This document shows, piece by piece, positions 1-7,590 of a stretch of 8,651 bases of DNA. How positions within the stretch are numbered: the first letter of the stretch is position 1; every line of letters starts with the position of its first letter. Source of the DNA: an uncultured Caryophanales bacterium (GTDB lineage Bacteria; Bacillota_I; Bacilli_A; RFN20; CAG-826); the NCBI GenBank assembly GCA_946410525.1, contig CAMKAQ010000027.1, forward strand, positions 1 through 8,651, written 5' to 3'. The notes beneath the pieces were generated by a model. It was given only the letters and a program-made list of their open reading frames with translations, made no database searches and was not told the DNA's origin. A program made the position numbers and the translations under genes.

Positions 1-2739
1 AGCAAGCACCTTTCCCCATCTTCTTTTGAAACCCTTGAGAACAACGTTAACAGAGATATCGAAAACATTGAGGACAGAGTCTATAGCCCTCACCTCTATA
101 AGTATTTCGGGTTTGCTCTTAATGAGAACTCGAACATCTTCTCTTACTTCAAACCCGCTTTAACCTATGTCGCTGACAAAGAAGCCTTTGAGTCTTCCTG
201 CGAATCTCTCCTTGCCGAAGCTCGTGGATATTATTCCGAGCTCCATGACGACCTTAGAATCCCAACTCACCTTGAGGAATATATTGAGCAGGACAAAGTC
301 CTCCCAACGAAAGGAATCAGATACGGCAGTAAGTTTGCGATGAACCCTGACGACTTCACTTTCTTGGTCAGGCATATCGTGTCCACGGGAACCGGAATCG
401 CTGCAATGGTTTCGACGATTCAGTCTTATGTGAACACAAACGAGAAGGTGATTGTTGCTCTCGATCAGCCACAGCAAATTGATACTTTGAAGTCGTTCTT
501 AGATGACGAGAAGGTTCCATATGAGGATACAAAAGGCTTTGAGTTGCCTAAAGGCAAACTTGGAATCAGCAAGACCTCTTTGAATGAAGGCTTTGAGATT
601 CCTGCTATCGGTGTGGCGGTCCTTTCTTCCTCGGAGCTTTTTGGAAAGAGAACAGCGACCACTAGATTTACCTCCAGGTTTATCGACGCTGCGATTCTTA
701 AGAGTTACGACGATCTCCGCCCAGGCGACTACGTCGTTCACGAATACAACGGTATCGGCCAGTTCCTCGAAGTAACGACGATGGAACAAGAAGGCGCTCA
801 CAGAGACTATCTCAAGATTGCCTACGCCAATAACGAAACCCTCTATGTTCCTTTGGAACAATTCCGCTTAGTCAGAAAGTATTCTGCCCGTGAAGGTGCC
901 GCTCCACGCTTATCACACCTTTTCAGCGGGGATTGGGAAAAGAAGAAGGCCCACATCAAAGAAAGGGTCAACGATTTGGCTGAAAGGCTTCTGGCCTTAT
1001 ATGGCACTAGAGCCAAGAAAGAAGGCTTTGCCTTCCCGCCAGACGAAGAGCTTCAAAAGAGCTTTGAGATGGAGTTCCCATACGCTTTGACACCTGACCA
1101 GCAGAGGTCGGTTGATGAAATCAAAGCGGACATGGAGAAGAACGAAATCATGGATCGTCTTCTTTGCGGCGATGTTGGTTTTGGCAAAACGGAGATTGCT
1201 TTTAGAGCGGCCTTCAAAGCCATATCCGCCCACAAACAAGTAGCCCTTCTTTGCCCAACGACCCTTCTTGCAAGACAACACTATGAAGTCGCCCTCCAGA
1301 GGTTCGCAAGATTCGGAATCAGGATAGCGGTTCTTTCCCGTTTGGTACCGCCTTCAACCCAAAAAGAAGTCATTTCTGCCGTGGAAAATGGAAAAATTGA
1401 CTTTGTTATCGGCACACATAGACTCCTATCGAAAGAGATTGTTTTCAAGGATCTTGGTCTCCTTATCGTTGATGAGGAACAGCGTTTTGGCGTTGAGCAA
1501 AAAGAAAAGATCAAAGAACTCAAAGACACGGTTGATGTCCTTTCGCTTTCGGCAACCCCAATTCCAAGGACCCTCCAGATGTCGTTGACTGGAATCCGCC
1601 CTCTCTCGCAGATCAACACGCCCCCAATGAACCGTATGCCTATTCAGACATACGTCACCCCATACAAAGAAGAAGTCATTCACGAACTCATCCAAAGAGA
1701 ACTCGGAAGACACGGACAAGTCTTCTATGTCTACAACAAAGTCTCTTCGATCTACGCAAAGGCAAGCGAGCTTTCTCGTGCTTTGCCTTTTGCGAGAATC
1801 GGCGTCATCCACGGGAAGATGGAGAAGGAAGAAGTCGAGGACGTCATGCAGAAGTACTACGACGCAGAACTCGACATCCTTGTCTGCACCTCAATTGTCG
1901 AAAACGGTATCGATGTTCCTAATGCGAACATGATCATCGTTGAGGAAGCTGACCACTTCGGTTTGTCTCAGCTCTATCAAATCAAGGGCCGTGTCGGTAG
2001 GGGAGATAGAATCGCTTATGCCTATTTGACCTATAAGCCTCACAAGTCCATGAGGGAAGATGCGGTCAAGAGACTCAAAGCCATCCAGGAGTTCACTGAA
2101 CTCGGAAGCGGATATAAAATCGCCCAACGTGACCTCATGATCAGAGGCGCTGGTGATATCCTTGGACCTGAACAAGCAGGGTTCATCGACACAATCGGTT
2201 TAGATTTGTATCTAAAAATGCTCAGTGAAGCCATCGAAGAAAAGAAGACCGGCATCCAAAAACCAACCCCGAAAGCCAAGAATCTATTCAAGATAGACGC
2301 TTATATTCCGAAGGACTACGCGATTAACAGCGACAAGATTGCCCTCTATCAAGAACTTGAAAACGCCAAAAACGAAGAAGAGCTTGATACGATTGCCAAA
2401 CACATGAGAGACATCTATGGAAAGCTTCCAGATCAGGTCAGTCTCTTGGTCCTCAAGAAAAAAATCGATCTTTTGAGTGAAAAAGAAGAGTATTCCCGAG
2501 TAGAAGAAGGTGAGGGCTATTTAGACATCTACATGTCGGAAGCCTTCTCTCGCATCAGCGGAATCGGAGTAGATCTCTTTAACCTCTTGGTGCCATATCT
2601 GGCCTTCCTCAAAGTCAACTTTGTTGAGAAGAAAGTCCACATCCGTATGGCCAAAAGAAGAGACTGGATTCATGACCTTTACCGCTTGTTAGACGTGGTC
2701 GATCAACTTTATAGCCGCCGTAAGGCAGACTATAAGTGA
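1..2739 (+). CDS. mfd: Transcription-repair coupling factor Mfd, 5' end missing
   Basis: Mfd is a DNA translocase that removes RNA polymerase stalled at lesions and recruits UvrA for nucleotide excision repair. The frame is open from base 1, giving 912 residues; a full protein is usually 1,150-1,180, so about 240 N-terminal residues (part of the UvrB-like region) lie outside the window. The ATG at 340 is internal, not the start. In order, in window residue numbering: the end of the UvrB-like region; the RNA polymerase-interacting domain at about 240-294 (RPGDYVVHEYNGIGQ, then DYLKIAY and LYVPLEQ); Walker A GDVGFGKT at 390-397; the DEEQ box at 491-494 in LLIVDEEQRFGVEQK; SATPIPRTL near 516-524; motif VI QIKGRVGRGDR at 660-670; the TRG motif (GSGYKIAQRDLMIRGAGDILG) near 702-722; and a C-terminal D7-type domain. 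No helicase motif is damaged. It ends with TGA, 4 nt before the next gene. Identity is very secure. Confidence 0.97.
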   Translation, partial: SKHLSPSSFETLENNVNRDIENIEDRVYSPHLYKYFGFALNENSNIFSYFKPALTYVADKEAFESSCESLLAEARGYYSELHDDLRIPTHLEEYIEQDKVLPTKGIRYGSKFAMNPDDFTFLVRHIVSTGTGIAAMVSTIQSYVNTNEKVIVALDQPQQIDTLKSFLDDEKVPYEDTKGFELPKGKLGISKTSLNEGFEIPAIGVAVLSSSELFGKRTATTRFTSRFIDAAILKSYDDLRPGDYVVHEYNGIGQFLEVTTMEQEGAHRDYLKIAYANNETLYVPLEQFRLVRKYSAREGAAPRLSHLFSGDWEKKKAHIKERVNDLAERLLALYGTRAKKEGFAFPPDEELQKSFEMEFPYALTPDQQRSVDEIKADMEKNEIMDRLLCGDVGFGKTEIAFRAAFKAISAHKQVALLCPTTLLARQHYEVALQRFARFGIRIAVLSRLVPPSTQKEVISAVENGKIDFVIGTHRLLSKEIVFKDLGLLIVDEEQRFGVEQKEKIKELKDTVDVLSLSATPIPRTLQMSLTGIRPLSQINTPPMNRMPIQTYVTPYKEEVIHELIQRELGRHGQVFYVYNKVSSIYAKASELSRALPFARIGVIHGKMEKEEVEDVMQKYYDAELDILVCTSIVENGIDVPNANMIIVEEADHFGLSQLYQIKGRVGRGDRIAYAYLTYKPHKSMREDAVKRLKAIQEFTELGSGYKIAQRDLMIRGAGDILGPEQAGFIDTIGLDLYLKMLSEAIEEKKTGIQKPTPKAKNLFKIDAYIPKDYAINSDKIALYQELENAKNEEELDTIAKHMRDIYGKLPDQVSLLVLKKKIDLLSEKEEYSRVEEGEGYLDIYMSEAFSRISGIGVDLFNLLVPYLAFLKVNFVEKKVHIRMAKRRDWIHDLYRLLDVVDQLYSRRKADYK

Positions 2740-2743
2740 TACA

Positions 2744-3043
2744 ATGAGTGTTATGAGAATCGACAAATACTTAAAAGTAACTCGTCTGACGAAAAGACGT
2801 GAGACGGCTAAGGAGTTATGCGATGATGGGGATGTCTTCATCAATGGCAAAACGGCAAAGCCGATGAGTGAAGTGTCGCTTGGAGACGAGCTCGTCCTCT
2901 TGCTAGGCAAGCACAAGGTGACTGTCAAAGTCCTTGTCGTGAAGGAATTCGCAAGAAAAGACGAAGCCAAAGAAATGTACGAAATCATCAAAGATGAAAT
3001 AATCAACCGAGGAGGAGAAGACAATGGTCAATCTGGATATTGA
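2744..3043 (+). CDS. rqcP: S4-domain RNA-binding protein, RqcP/YabO (Hsp15-like) family
   Basis: Small S4 RNA-binding protein, 99 aa from this ATG or 96 aa from the ATG at 2753. The second start gives MRIDKYLKVTRLTKRRETAK, which matches the usual N-terminus of the B. subtilis RqcP/YabO family and is probably the real one; neither ATG has a clear Shine-Dalgarno. The S4 fold covers about the first 60 residues, with the basic KRR patch (residues 14-16 from 2753) and the GDVFINGKTAK and GDELVLLLGKHKVTVKVL strands. In B. subtilis, RqcP binds the obstructed 50S subunit with RqcH and supports addition of alanine tails to stalled peptides. That family knowledge makes an rqcH gene elsewhere in this genome likely. 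The gene begins 4 nt after mfd ends, and its last 20 nt overlap tilS, so translation is probably coupled on both sides. The C-terminus (NRGGEDNGQSGY) is encoded by the tilS ribosome-binding site and start region, so its last residues may not matter. The alternative is a generic Hsp15-like heat-shock S4 protein; synteny favours RqcP. Confidence 0.88.
   Translation: MSVMRIDKYLKVTRLTKRRETAKELCDDGDVFINGKTAKPMSEVSLGDELVLLLGKHKVTVKVLVVKEFARKDEAKEMYEIIKDEIINRGGEDNGQSGY
3010..3015 (+). promoter_or_regulatory. Shine-Dalgarno of tilS inside rqcP
   Basis: AGGAGG lies 8 nt before the tilS ATG at 3024, inside the coding end of the S4-domain gene. It fixes the tilS start. It also means ribosomes finishing the upstream gene (stop at 3041-3043) pass over the site, consistent with translational coupling of the overlapping pair. 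Confidence 0.85.
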
Positions 3044-4277
3044 TAAGAACGCTGTTTACGTTTTAGCCGGCAACACCGGTGCCGATGCAATGGCCCTTAC
3101 CCATATGCTCTTAGAGCAAGAAGCCAAATTAATCATGTGCTTCGTTAACTATCGTGTAGGCCCAAATTGGGACGAAACCGAGGAGACTTTACGCAAGTTC
3201 TGTGAAGAAAAAGGAATTCAGTTTGAGGTTTGTGATGCCGACAAAGTCGATCAAACCGGCAGAGAGAAAGATTTCGAGAAGTGGGCCCGCAAAGTCCGCT
3301 ACGACTTCTTCTCTGAAATTTATAAAAAGAACGATGCTGCCGCTCTCTTCCTTTCCCACACCGAAGACGATGTCATTGAAGGCTATTTGCTTTCGAAGCA
3401 AACCGGTGTTCGTTCCTCTAAGTTCGGTCTCAATACCATTGGCACAACTAGAGGCATGATCGTCAGAAGACCTTTGGTCCCATATTCCAACGAAGACCTT
3501 AGAGAGTACTGCGACCTCAACAACGTTCCGTATAACAAGGACTTCGGTAACTATGAGCACGACCCATCCAGAAGCGCCGTTAGGCGTGAGGTGGTCAACA
3601 AGCTCAACGAAGCCGAACGTGACCAGTACATCACCGAGATCAAAAAGGCCAATGCCGAATCGATTTCCTTCACTGCGAACATCAAGCAGTCCGTGGAGAA
3701 AGTCGACACCCTTAACATTCGCGAGATCATTGCGTTAAGCGAAGGCGAATTCGCTGAAACGATCATCCGCTTCGTTAAAGCAAAAGCAAAGATAAAAGTC
3801 AGAATTTCCCCGCAAACCCTCGCTGAATTTAGAAAAATGTGCCTCGATCCTCAACCAAATATGTGCATGAAGATCGGCACCAACACCTTCCTTGTTAAGG
3901 AGTATGACGAGATCTCTGTCGACAATGATGGCCTTGACCTCCCATACCATTACACTCTCAAAGAACCGTGCAAGTTCTCTTGTGAGACCTTCGAGCTCGA
4001 CTTCACCCAGGGCGCCGAAGATAGGGGCATCCACCTCGATGATTATCCTCTCACCATCAGAAGCGTTCTCCCGCAAGACGTTTGGCTCTACAACGGATAT
4101 GCGGTCAACGCTAAACAGATGCTTATCGCCGCGGGCATTTCCGAAAGACTTCTCCACGTTTGGCCAGTCTTCCTCAACAAGCACGGCAGGATAGTTTATA
4201 TCCCTCGCTACAAAAAAGGGTTCAGCGAGTATCACAGCAGTTCGATGATCATCCACGTCAACGAAGACGAAAAATAA
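3024..4277 (+). CDS. tilS: tRNA(Ile) lysidine synthetase TilS with degenerate PP-loop
   Basis: TilS converts the wobble cytidine of tRNA-Ile(CAU) to lysidine using ATP and lysine, so that the tRNA reads AUA rather than AUG. The protein has 417 residues, a normal full length. Visible family features: the P-loop region at residues 12-25, RYDFF at 92-96, LSHTEDDVIEG at 110-120 (usual AHxxDDxxET), RRPL at 148-151, and the block from D173 to R187 (D173, N176, R183 and R187 match the DxxN...R...R pattern). The C-terminal domain has VNAKQMLIAAGI and VWPVFLNKHGRIVYIPR at 361-395. Odd point: the PP-loop, normally SGGxDS, reads NTGADA at 17-22; both serines are replaced and only the middle Gly and the Asp remain. 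The VNY at 41-43 is kept, but the R..S that usually follows is not. The gene overlaps rqcP by 20 nt and ends 77 nt before ftsH, as in the Bacillus tilS-hpt-ftsH order but without hpt. Family assignment is firm; full catalytic competence is not certain. Confidence 0.9.
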   Translation: MVNLDIDKNAVYVLAGNTGADAMALTHMLLEQEAKLIMCFVNYRVGPNWDETEETLRKFCEEKGIQFEVCDADKVDQTGREKDFEKWARKVRYDFFSEIYKKNDAAALFLSHTEDDVIEGYLLSKQTGVRSSKFGLNTIGTTRGMIVRRPLVPYSNEDLREYCDLNNVPYNKDFGNYEHDPSRSAVRREVVNKLNEAERDQYITEIKKANAESISFTANIKQSVEKVDTLNIREIIALSEGEFAETIIRFVKAKAKIKVRISPQTLAEFRKMCLDPQPNMCMKIGTNTFLVKEYDEISVDNDGLDLPYHYTLKEPCKFSCETFELDFTQGAEDRGIHLDDYPLTIRSVLPQDVWLYNGYAVNAKQMLIAAGISERLLHVWPVFLNKHGRIVYIPRYKKGFSEYHSSSMIIHVNEDEK

Positions 4278-4292
4278 TTAAGAGCGATTCTA

Positions 4293-4321
4293 TTGCTAAG
4301 AACACCCTTAGGGTGTATCTT
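4293..4321 (+). promoter_or_regulatory. Candidate ftsH promoter with palindrome in the spacer
   Basis: TTGCTA at 4293-4298 and TATCTT at 4316-4321 are separated by exactly 17 nt. Each matches four of six bases of the sigma-70/sigma-A consensus. The spacing is ideal and the site lies about 34 nt before the ftsH start codon, in the only sizeable gap between tilS and ftsH. The -35/-10 match alone is modest; position and spacing support it. A perfect palindrome fills most of the spacer. Confidence 0.4.
4298..4321. repeat. Inverted repeat upstream of ftsH (possible operator or hairpin)
   Basis: ACACCCT-T-AGGGTGT at 4302-4316 is a perfect 15-nt palindrome. Outside it, AAGA (4298-4301) and TCTT (4318-4321) are also complementary, with A4317 left unpaired, giving a 10-bp stem with a single bulge and a 3-nt loop if transcribed. 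No T-run follows, so it is a poor terminator. It does not match the CIRCE (HrcA) or CtsR sites known to control heat-shock genes in Firmicutes. A protein-binding operator or a 5' leader hairpin of ftsH are both possible. Confidence 0.6.
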
Positions 4322-4340
4322 GCAACTTGATTTCCTATTG

Positions 4341-4347
4341 AAAGGAG
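4341..4347 (+). promoter_or_regulatory. Shine-Dalgarno of ftsH
   Basis: AAAGGAG lies 7 nt before the ATG at 4355. It is a strong canonical site and decides the ftsH start. Confidence 0.85.
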
Positions 4348-4354
4348 AGACAAC

Positions 4355-6580
4355 ATGAAAGACGAAAACCAGAACCAAAAACGTAGTTTCTGGGGATATG
4401 CTGCCCCATATTTATTCATTGCCGCGATCGTCGTTTTGATTCTCGCGTTTGTTTTACCAAGACTCAGCGCTTCCAATAAAGATTGGAAAGTTGGCGAAAT
4501 CGATGACAAGTTCGGCTATGTCTTACCAACCAACGAGACCGACGAAAGCGCAATCAACACCAAAGAGAAACAGTACTACATCTCAAGCTACACAGCTTCC
4601 AACCGTTACAATAGTGTCGTTTACGTCACTGGCCACGCTTTTGAAAAAGGCGAGAGCGGCGTAACTGGCAACCACTTCGACTTCACCGTCACCATCAGTG
4701 GCGAGCAGTGGAACAACACCTTCACCGTTACCAACCCAACCAGTGGCAAGAGTGTCACTCACTGGTCCTATTCGCAGATCTTCAGCTACAAGGTCAACGT
4801 TGAGTGGAACGAAGACGACGCCCTTGTTGAGAAATATGGCAAAGGCTCCATCACCGAAGGAGATGCTTACTATGTAAGCTGGTGGGACACTTGGGGACCA
4901 ACCATCATCATCTATGGCGGTGCCTTCATCCTCGCTATCTTCCTCTTTGCCCGTCTAAACAGCTCTCTTAGTAGCTCCAACCGTCAGGCTATGGATTTCA
5001 ACAAATCCCCAGCCCGTCGTGAGAACCATTCGAAGACCCGTTTTGCCGATGTCGCAGGCTGCGATGAAGAAAAGGCTGAAATGGTTGAGATGGTCGACTA
5101 CCTCAAAGACCCAAAGAAATATTCCAAATATGGCGCCAAACTTCCAAAGGGCGTTCTTCTCATCGGTTCCCCAGGTACTGGTAAAACCCTTTTGGCGAAA
5201 GCCGTTGCTGGAGAAGCGGGAGTTCCGTTCTACAGCATCTCCGGTTCCGACTTTGTCGAAATGTTCGTCGGTGTTGGTGCAGGACGTGTCCGTGACCTCT
5301 TCAAGAAAGCTAAACAGACCGCCCCATGTATCGTCTTCATCGATGAAATCGATGCCGTTGGCCGTCAGCGTGGCGCTGGCTTAGGAGGAGGCAACGATGA
5401 ACGCGAGCAAACCCTCAACCAGCTCTTAGTCGAGATGGATGGTTTCGAATACAACTCCGGCATCCTTGTCATGGCTGCCACCAACAGAGATGACGTTCTC
5501 GATCCAGCCCTTCTCCGTCCAGGTCGTTTCGACCGTATCCTCACTGTTTCCCTTCCTAATAAGGAAGGCCGTGAAGCCATCTTCAAGGTTCACGCCAGAA
5601 ACAAGAAGATCGGCGAAGACGTCAACTTCGCTGCTCTCTCTGAGAGAACCGTTGGATTCTCTGGTGCCGACATTGAGAATATTCTCAATGAAGCTGCTAT
5701 CTTAGCCGTTCGTTTTGGCAAAGAGTGCATCACCATGGCAGAGATCGACGAAGCCATTGACCGTCGTATCGCTGGCCCTGCCAAGAGCTCCAAAGGCCTT
5801 AACGAAAAAGAACGCAAACAGATTGCCTTCCACGAAGCTGGCCACGCCATCATCGGCATGGTTTTGCCTCACGCTCAGAAGGTTCAGAAAATCACCATCA
5901 TTCCTCGTGGAAATACCGGTGGCCACGTCTTAATGACTCCAGAAACCGACCGCTTCTTGTTAACCAAGAAAGAACTCATCGCCGAGATCACTGGTCTCCT
6001 TGGTGGACGTACATCCGAAGAAATTTTCTTCGACGACGTTTCTACCGGCGCTTCTAATGACATTCAGGAAGCCACCAGAATCGCTCGTGCCATGGTTACC
6101 ATGTATGGTATGTCCGATCTTGGCCCAATCCAGTACGAGAGAAATAACTCCTCCGTCTTCCTTGGAAGAGACTACACCGACACCACCAAGAACTTCTCCG
6201 CTGAAGTTGCCCATGAAATCGATAAAGCCGTTCGTGAGATCGTCGACAAAGCCCATGATGAAGCGAAGAAGATTCTCACTGAGCACAAAGCCGAAGTCAT
6301 CCTTGTTGCGGAGACCCTTCTTGAGAAAGAAACCATCACCGCTGAGGAGATCGATTCCCTTATCAAGACTGGCAAACTCCCAGCCAAGGTGAAGGCCGAA
6401 GTTGGTGCTTCTGAGAGCCTTTCCGAAGAAGAGAAAGCCGTTATTGAAAAGCCTGTGGCAAAGGAAGAACCAAAGGAAGAAAAACCTGCGGAAAATCCAG
6501 AAATCCCTGACAAAACTCCAGCGGAACCAAAACCAAAGGCCAAAAAGAAAGCTTCTCCAAAACCAAAGAAAGACGAATAA
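4355..6580 (+). CDS. ftsH: ATP-dependent zinc metalloprotease FtsH
   Basis: Membrane-anchored AAA+ protease that forms hexamers and degrades misfolded membrane proteins and short-lived regulators. It has 741 residues against about 640 in B. subtilis or E. coli. Order: short cytoplasmic N-terminus; TM1 about 15-37; extracytoplasmic domain about 38-180; TM2 about 181-199; AAA+ module with Walker A GSPGTGKT at 271-278 (usual form GPPGTGKT), pore loop MFVGVG at 303-308, Walker B IVFIDE at 326-331, and the second region of homology with arginine fingers R388 and R391; then the peptidase domain with zinc site HEAGH at 493-497 and the third ligand, probably D569, in TGASNDI. The tail from about 684 is rich in Lys, Pro, Glu and Ala and looks disordered. 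The extracytoplasmic domain is about 145 residues, clearly longer than the roughly 75-80 usual, and accounts with the tail for the extra length. All catalytic residues are present. It has its own Shine-Dalgarno and a candidate promoter, and is followed by a GC hairpin. Codon use is strongly biased (Pro mostly CCA), fitting high expression. Confidence 0.97.
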   Translation: MKDENQNQKRSFWGYAAPYLFIAAIVVLILAFVLPRLSASNKDWKVGEIDDKFGYVLPTNETDESAINTKEKQYYISSYTASNRYNSVVYVTGHAFEKGESGVTGNHFDFTVTISGEQWNNTFTVTNPTSGKSVTHWSYSQIFSYKVNVEWNEDDALVEKYGKGSITEGDAYYVSWWDTWGPTIIIYGGAFILAIFLFARLNSSLSSSNRQAMDFNKSPARRENHSKTRFADVAGCDEEKAEMVEMVDYLKDPKKYSKYGAKLPKGVLLIGSPGTGKTLLAKAVAGEAGVPFYSISGSDFVEMFVGVGAGRVRDLFKKAKQTAPCIVFIDEIDAVGRQRGAGLGGGNDEREQTLNQLLVEMDGFEYNSGILVMAATNRDDVLDPALLRPGRFDRILTVSLPNKEGREAIFKVHARNKKIGEDVNFAALSERTVGFSGADIENILNEAAILAVRFGKECITMAEIDEAIDRRIAGPAKSSKGLNEKERKQIAFHEAGHAIIGMVLPHAQKVQKITIIPRGNTGGHVLMTPETDRFLLTKKELIAEITGLLGGRTSEEIFFDDVSTGASNDIQEATRIARAMVTMYGMSDLGPIQYERNNSSVFLGRDYTDTTKNFSAEVAHEIDKAVREIVDKAHDEAKKILTEHKAEVILVAETLLEKETITAEEIDSLIKTGKLPAKVKAEVGASESLSEEEKAVIEKPVAKEEPKEEKPAENPEIPDKTPAEPKPKAKKKASPKPKKDE

Positions 6581-6583
6581 ATT

Positions 6584-6605
6584 GAAGGCCTTTGGGCCTT
6601 CTTTT
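6584..6605 (+). terminator. Short rho-independent terminator-like hairpin after ftsH
   Basis: GAAGGCC (6584-6590), a TTTG loop and GGCCTTC (6595-6601) form a perfect 7-bp stem, followed by TTTT (6602-6605). It starts 3 nt after the ftsH stop. The stem is GC-rich but short and the T-run is only four bases, so termination may be partial. Its 3' edge is 1 nt before one possible dus start (ATG 6607) and 7 nt before the other (ATG 6613). Confidence 0.6.
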
Positions 6606-6612
6606 AATGACT

Positions 6613-7590
6613 ATGATTAAGATTGGTGACATTGAACTAAAAGGAAGAGTTGTACTCGGTCCGATGGCAGGGGTGACCACCCTTGCTTACCGCGACTTCA
6701 TGAAACCCTTTGGGGTTGCTCTTTCCTATAGCGAGATGATCTCCGACTGTGGCATCGACTACAAAAACAGGAAGACCTATTCCTACCTTGCCACATCTAA
6801 CGTTGACAGGCCTGTTGGACTTCAGCTTTTCGGATTCGACAAAGAGAAGACCGTTAAAGCAATCAAAATCATCGAGGAGAAAGCCGACTATGACATCCTC
6901 GACATCAACCTTGGTTGCCCTGTCTTCAAGGTTGTTAAAACTGGCGCTGGTTCATCCTGGTTATCTAGGCCCGCCGAGCTTGAGGATTACATGAAAGCGG
7001 TGGTTGCCGCCTCTTCAAAACCAGTTACCGCCAAAATCCGTTTAGGCAAAGACAGCAACTCAATCAACGTTTGGGAAATCGCCAAGATGCTTGAAGGCTG
7101 TGGCATCAAGATGCTGACAGTTCACGCAAGAACCGTTGCCCAAGGCTATAGCGGCGTTCCAGATTTCGAAGCAATCAGGGATTTAGGCAAAAGCCTAAGC
7201 ATCCCGCTTTGTATCTCTGGTGACATCTTCACCGCTGACGCTGCAATTAAAGCTATGGAGATCACAGGCGCCGAACTTGTTATGGTCGCTAGGGGAGGAT
7301 TAGGAAACCCAACCCTCATCACCAACATCAACAACCGCCTTGAAGGAAAAGAAGAACTTCCAGCCCCAACTATCATCGAACAGACCGAATGGGCACTCAA
7401 ATTCTCCGAAGCGTTAATCGCCGAGAAGGGTGAGAGAGTCGCTATAATGGAGCTCCGCGGATTAATTCCGCACTTCTTTAACGGCTTCCCAGGCTACAAG
7501 AAAATCCGCGCCGAGATTTCGGTGAACATTAAGACAAAAGAGGACTTATTTAGAATTCTTAATGGAATTCTGAATCGAAATAGACTATAA
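6613..7590 (+). CDS. dusB: tRNA-dihydrouridine synthase, DusB type
   Basis: FMN enzyme that reduces specific uridines in tRNA to dihydrouridine using NADPH. It has 325 residues from the ATG at 6613 (MIKIGDIELKGRVVLGPMAGVT), the start that best fits the family; ATG 6607 would add two residues. Neither has a visible Shine-Dalgarno, because the sequence before them is the ftsH hairpin. Features: the N-terminal FMN-barrel start VVLGPMAGVT; NLGCPVFKVVKTGAGS at 99-114 with the catalytic cysteine C102; K141 and R143 in AKIRLG; HARTVAQGYSG at 171-181; the FMN phosphate region ISGDI at 201-205 (usually NGDI); and VMVARGGLGNP at 223-233. The C-terminal part is the usual helical tRNA-binding domain. In B. 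subtilis dusB lies a few genes downstream of ftsH, so the position supports the call. Which uridine it modifies cannot be told from sequence. Confidence 0.92.
   Translation: MIKIGDIELKGRVVLGPMAGVTTLAYRDFMKPFGVALSYSEMISDCGIDYKNRKTYSYLATSNVDRPVGLQLFGFDKEKTVKAIKIIEEKADYDILDINLGCPVFKVVKTGAGSSWLSRPAELEDYMKAVVAASSKPVTAKIRLGKDSNSINVWEIAKMLEGCGIKMLTVHARTVAQGYSGVPDFEAIRDLGKSLSIPLCISGDIFTADAAIKAMEITGAELVMVARGGLGNPTLITNINNRLEGKEELPAPTIIEQTEWALKFSEALIAEKGERVAIMELRGLIPHFFNGFPGYKKIRAEISVNIKTKEDLFRILNGILNRNRL

Noticed and set aside
340..342. ATG at 340 as the start of mfd
   Set aside because: The frame is open all the way from base 1 and the upstream residues fit the Mfd UvrB-like region, so the gene simply begins outside the window.
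2737..2739. TGA read as tryptophan (Mollicute code)
   Set aside because: mfd and the S4 gene both end at TGA exactly where family proteins end, and tryptophans throughout are TGG.
3735..4256. Long antisense reading frame (173 codons) opposite tilS
   Set aside because: It mirrors the codon pattern of the true gene, has no recognisable motif and no ribosome-binding site; the same applies to the other opposite-strand frames.
4302..4316. CIRCE or CtsR heat-shock operator before ftsH
   Set aside because: The palindrome ACACCCTTAGGGTGT has neither the TTAGCACTC-N9-GAGTGCTAA form nor the GGTCAAA repeats.
4302..4321. Terminator after tilS
   Set aside because: The stem is good but no T-run follows it; the next bases are GCAACTTG.
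6592..6594. TTG at 6592 as the dus start
   Set aside because: It lies in the loop and stem of the ftsH hairpin, has no ribosome-binding site, and adds residues not seen in the family; ATG 6613 or 6607 fits better.
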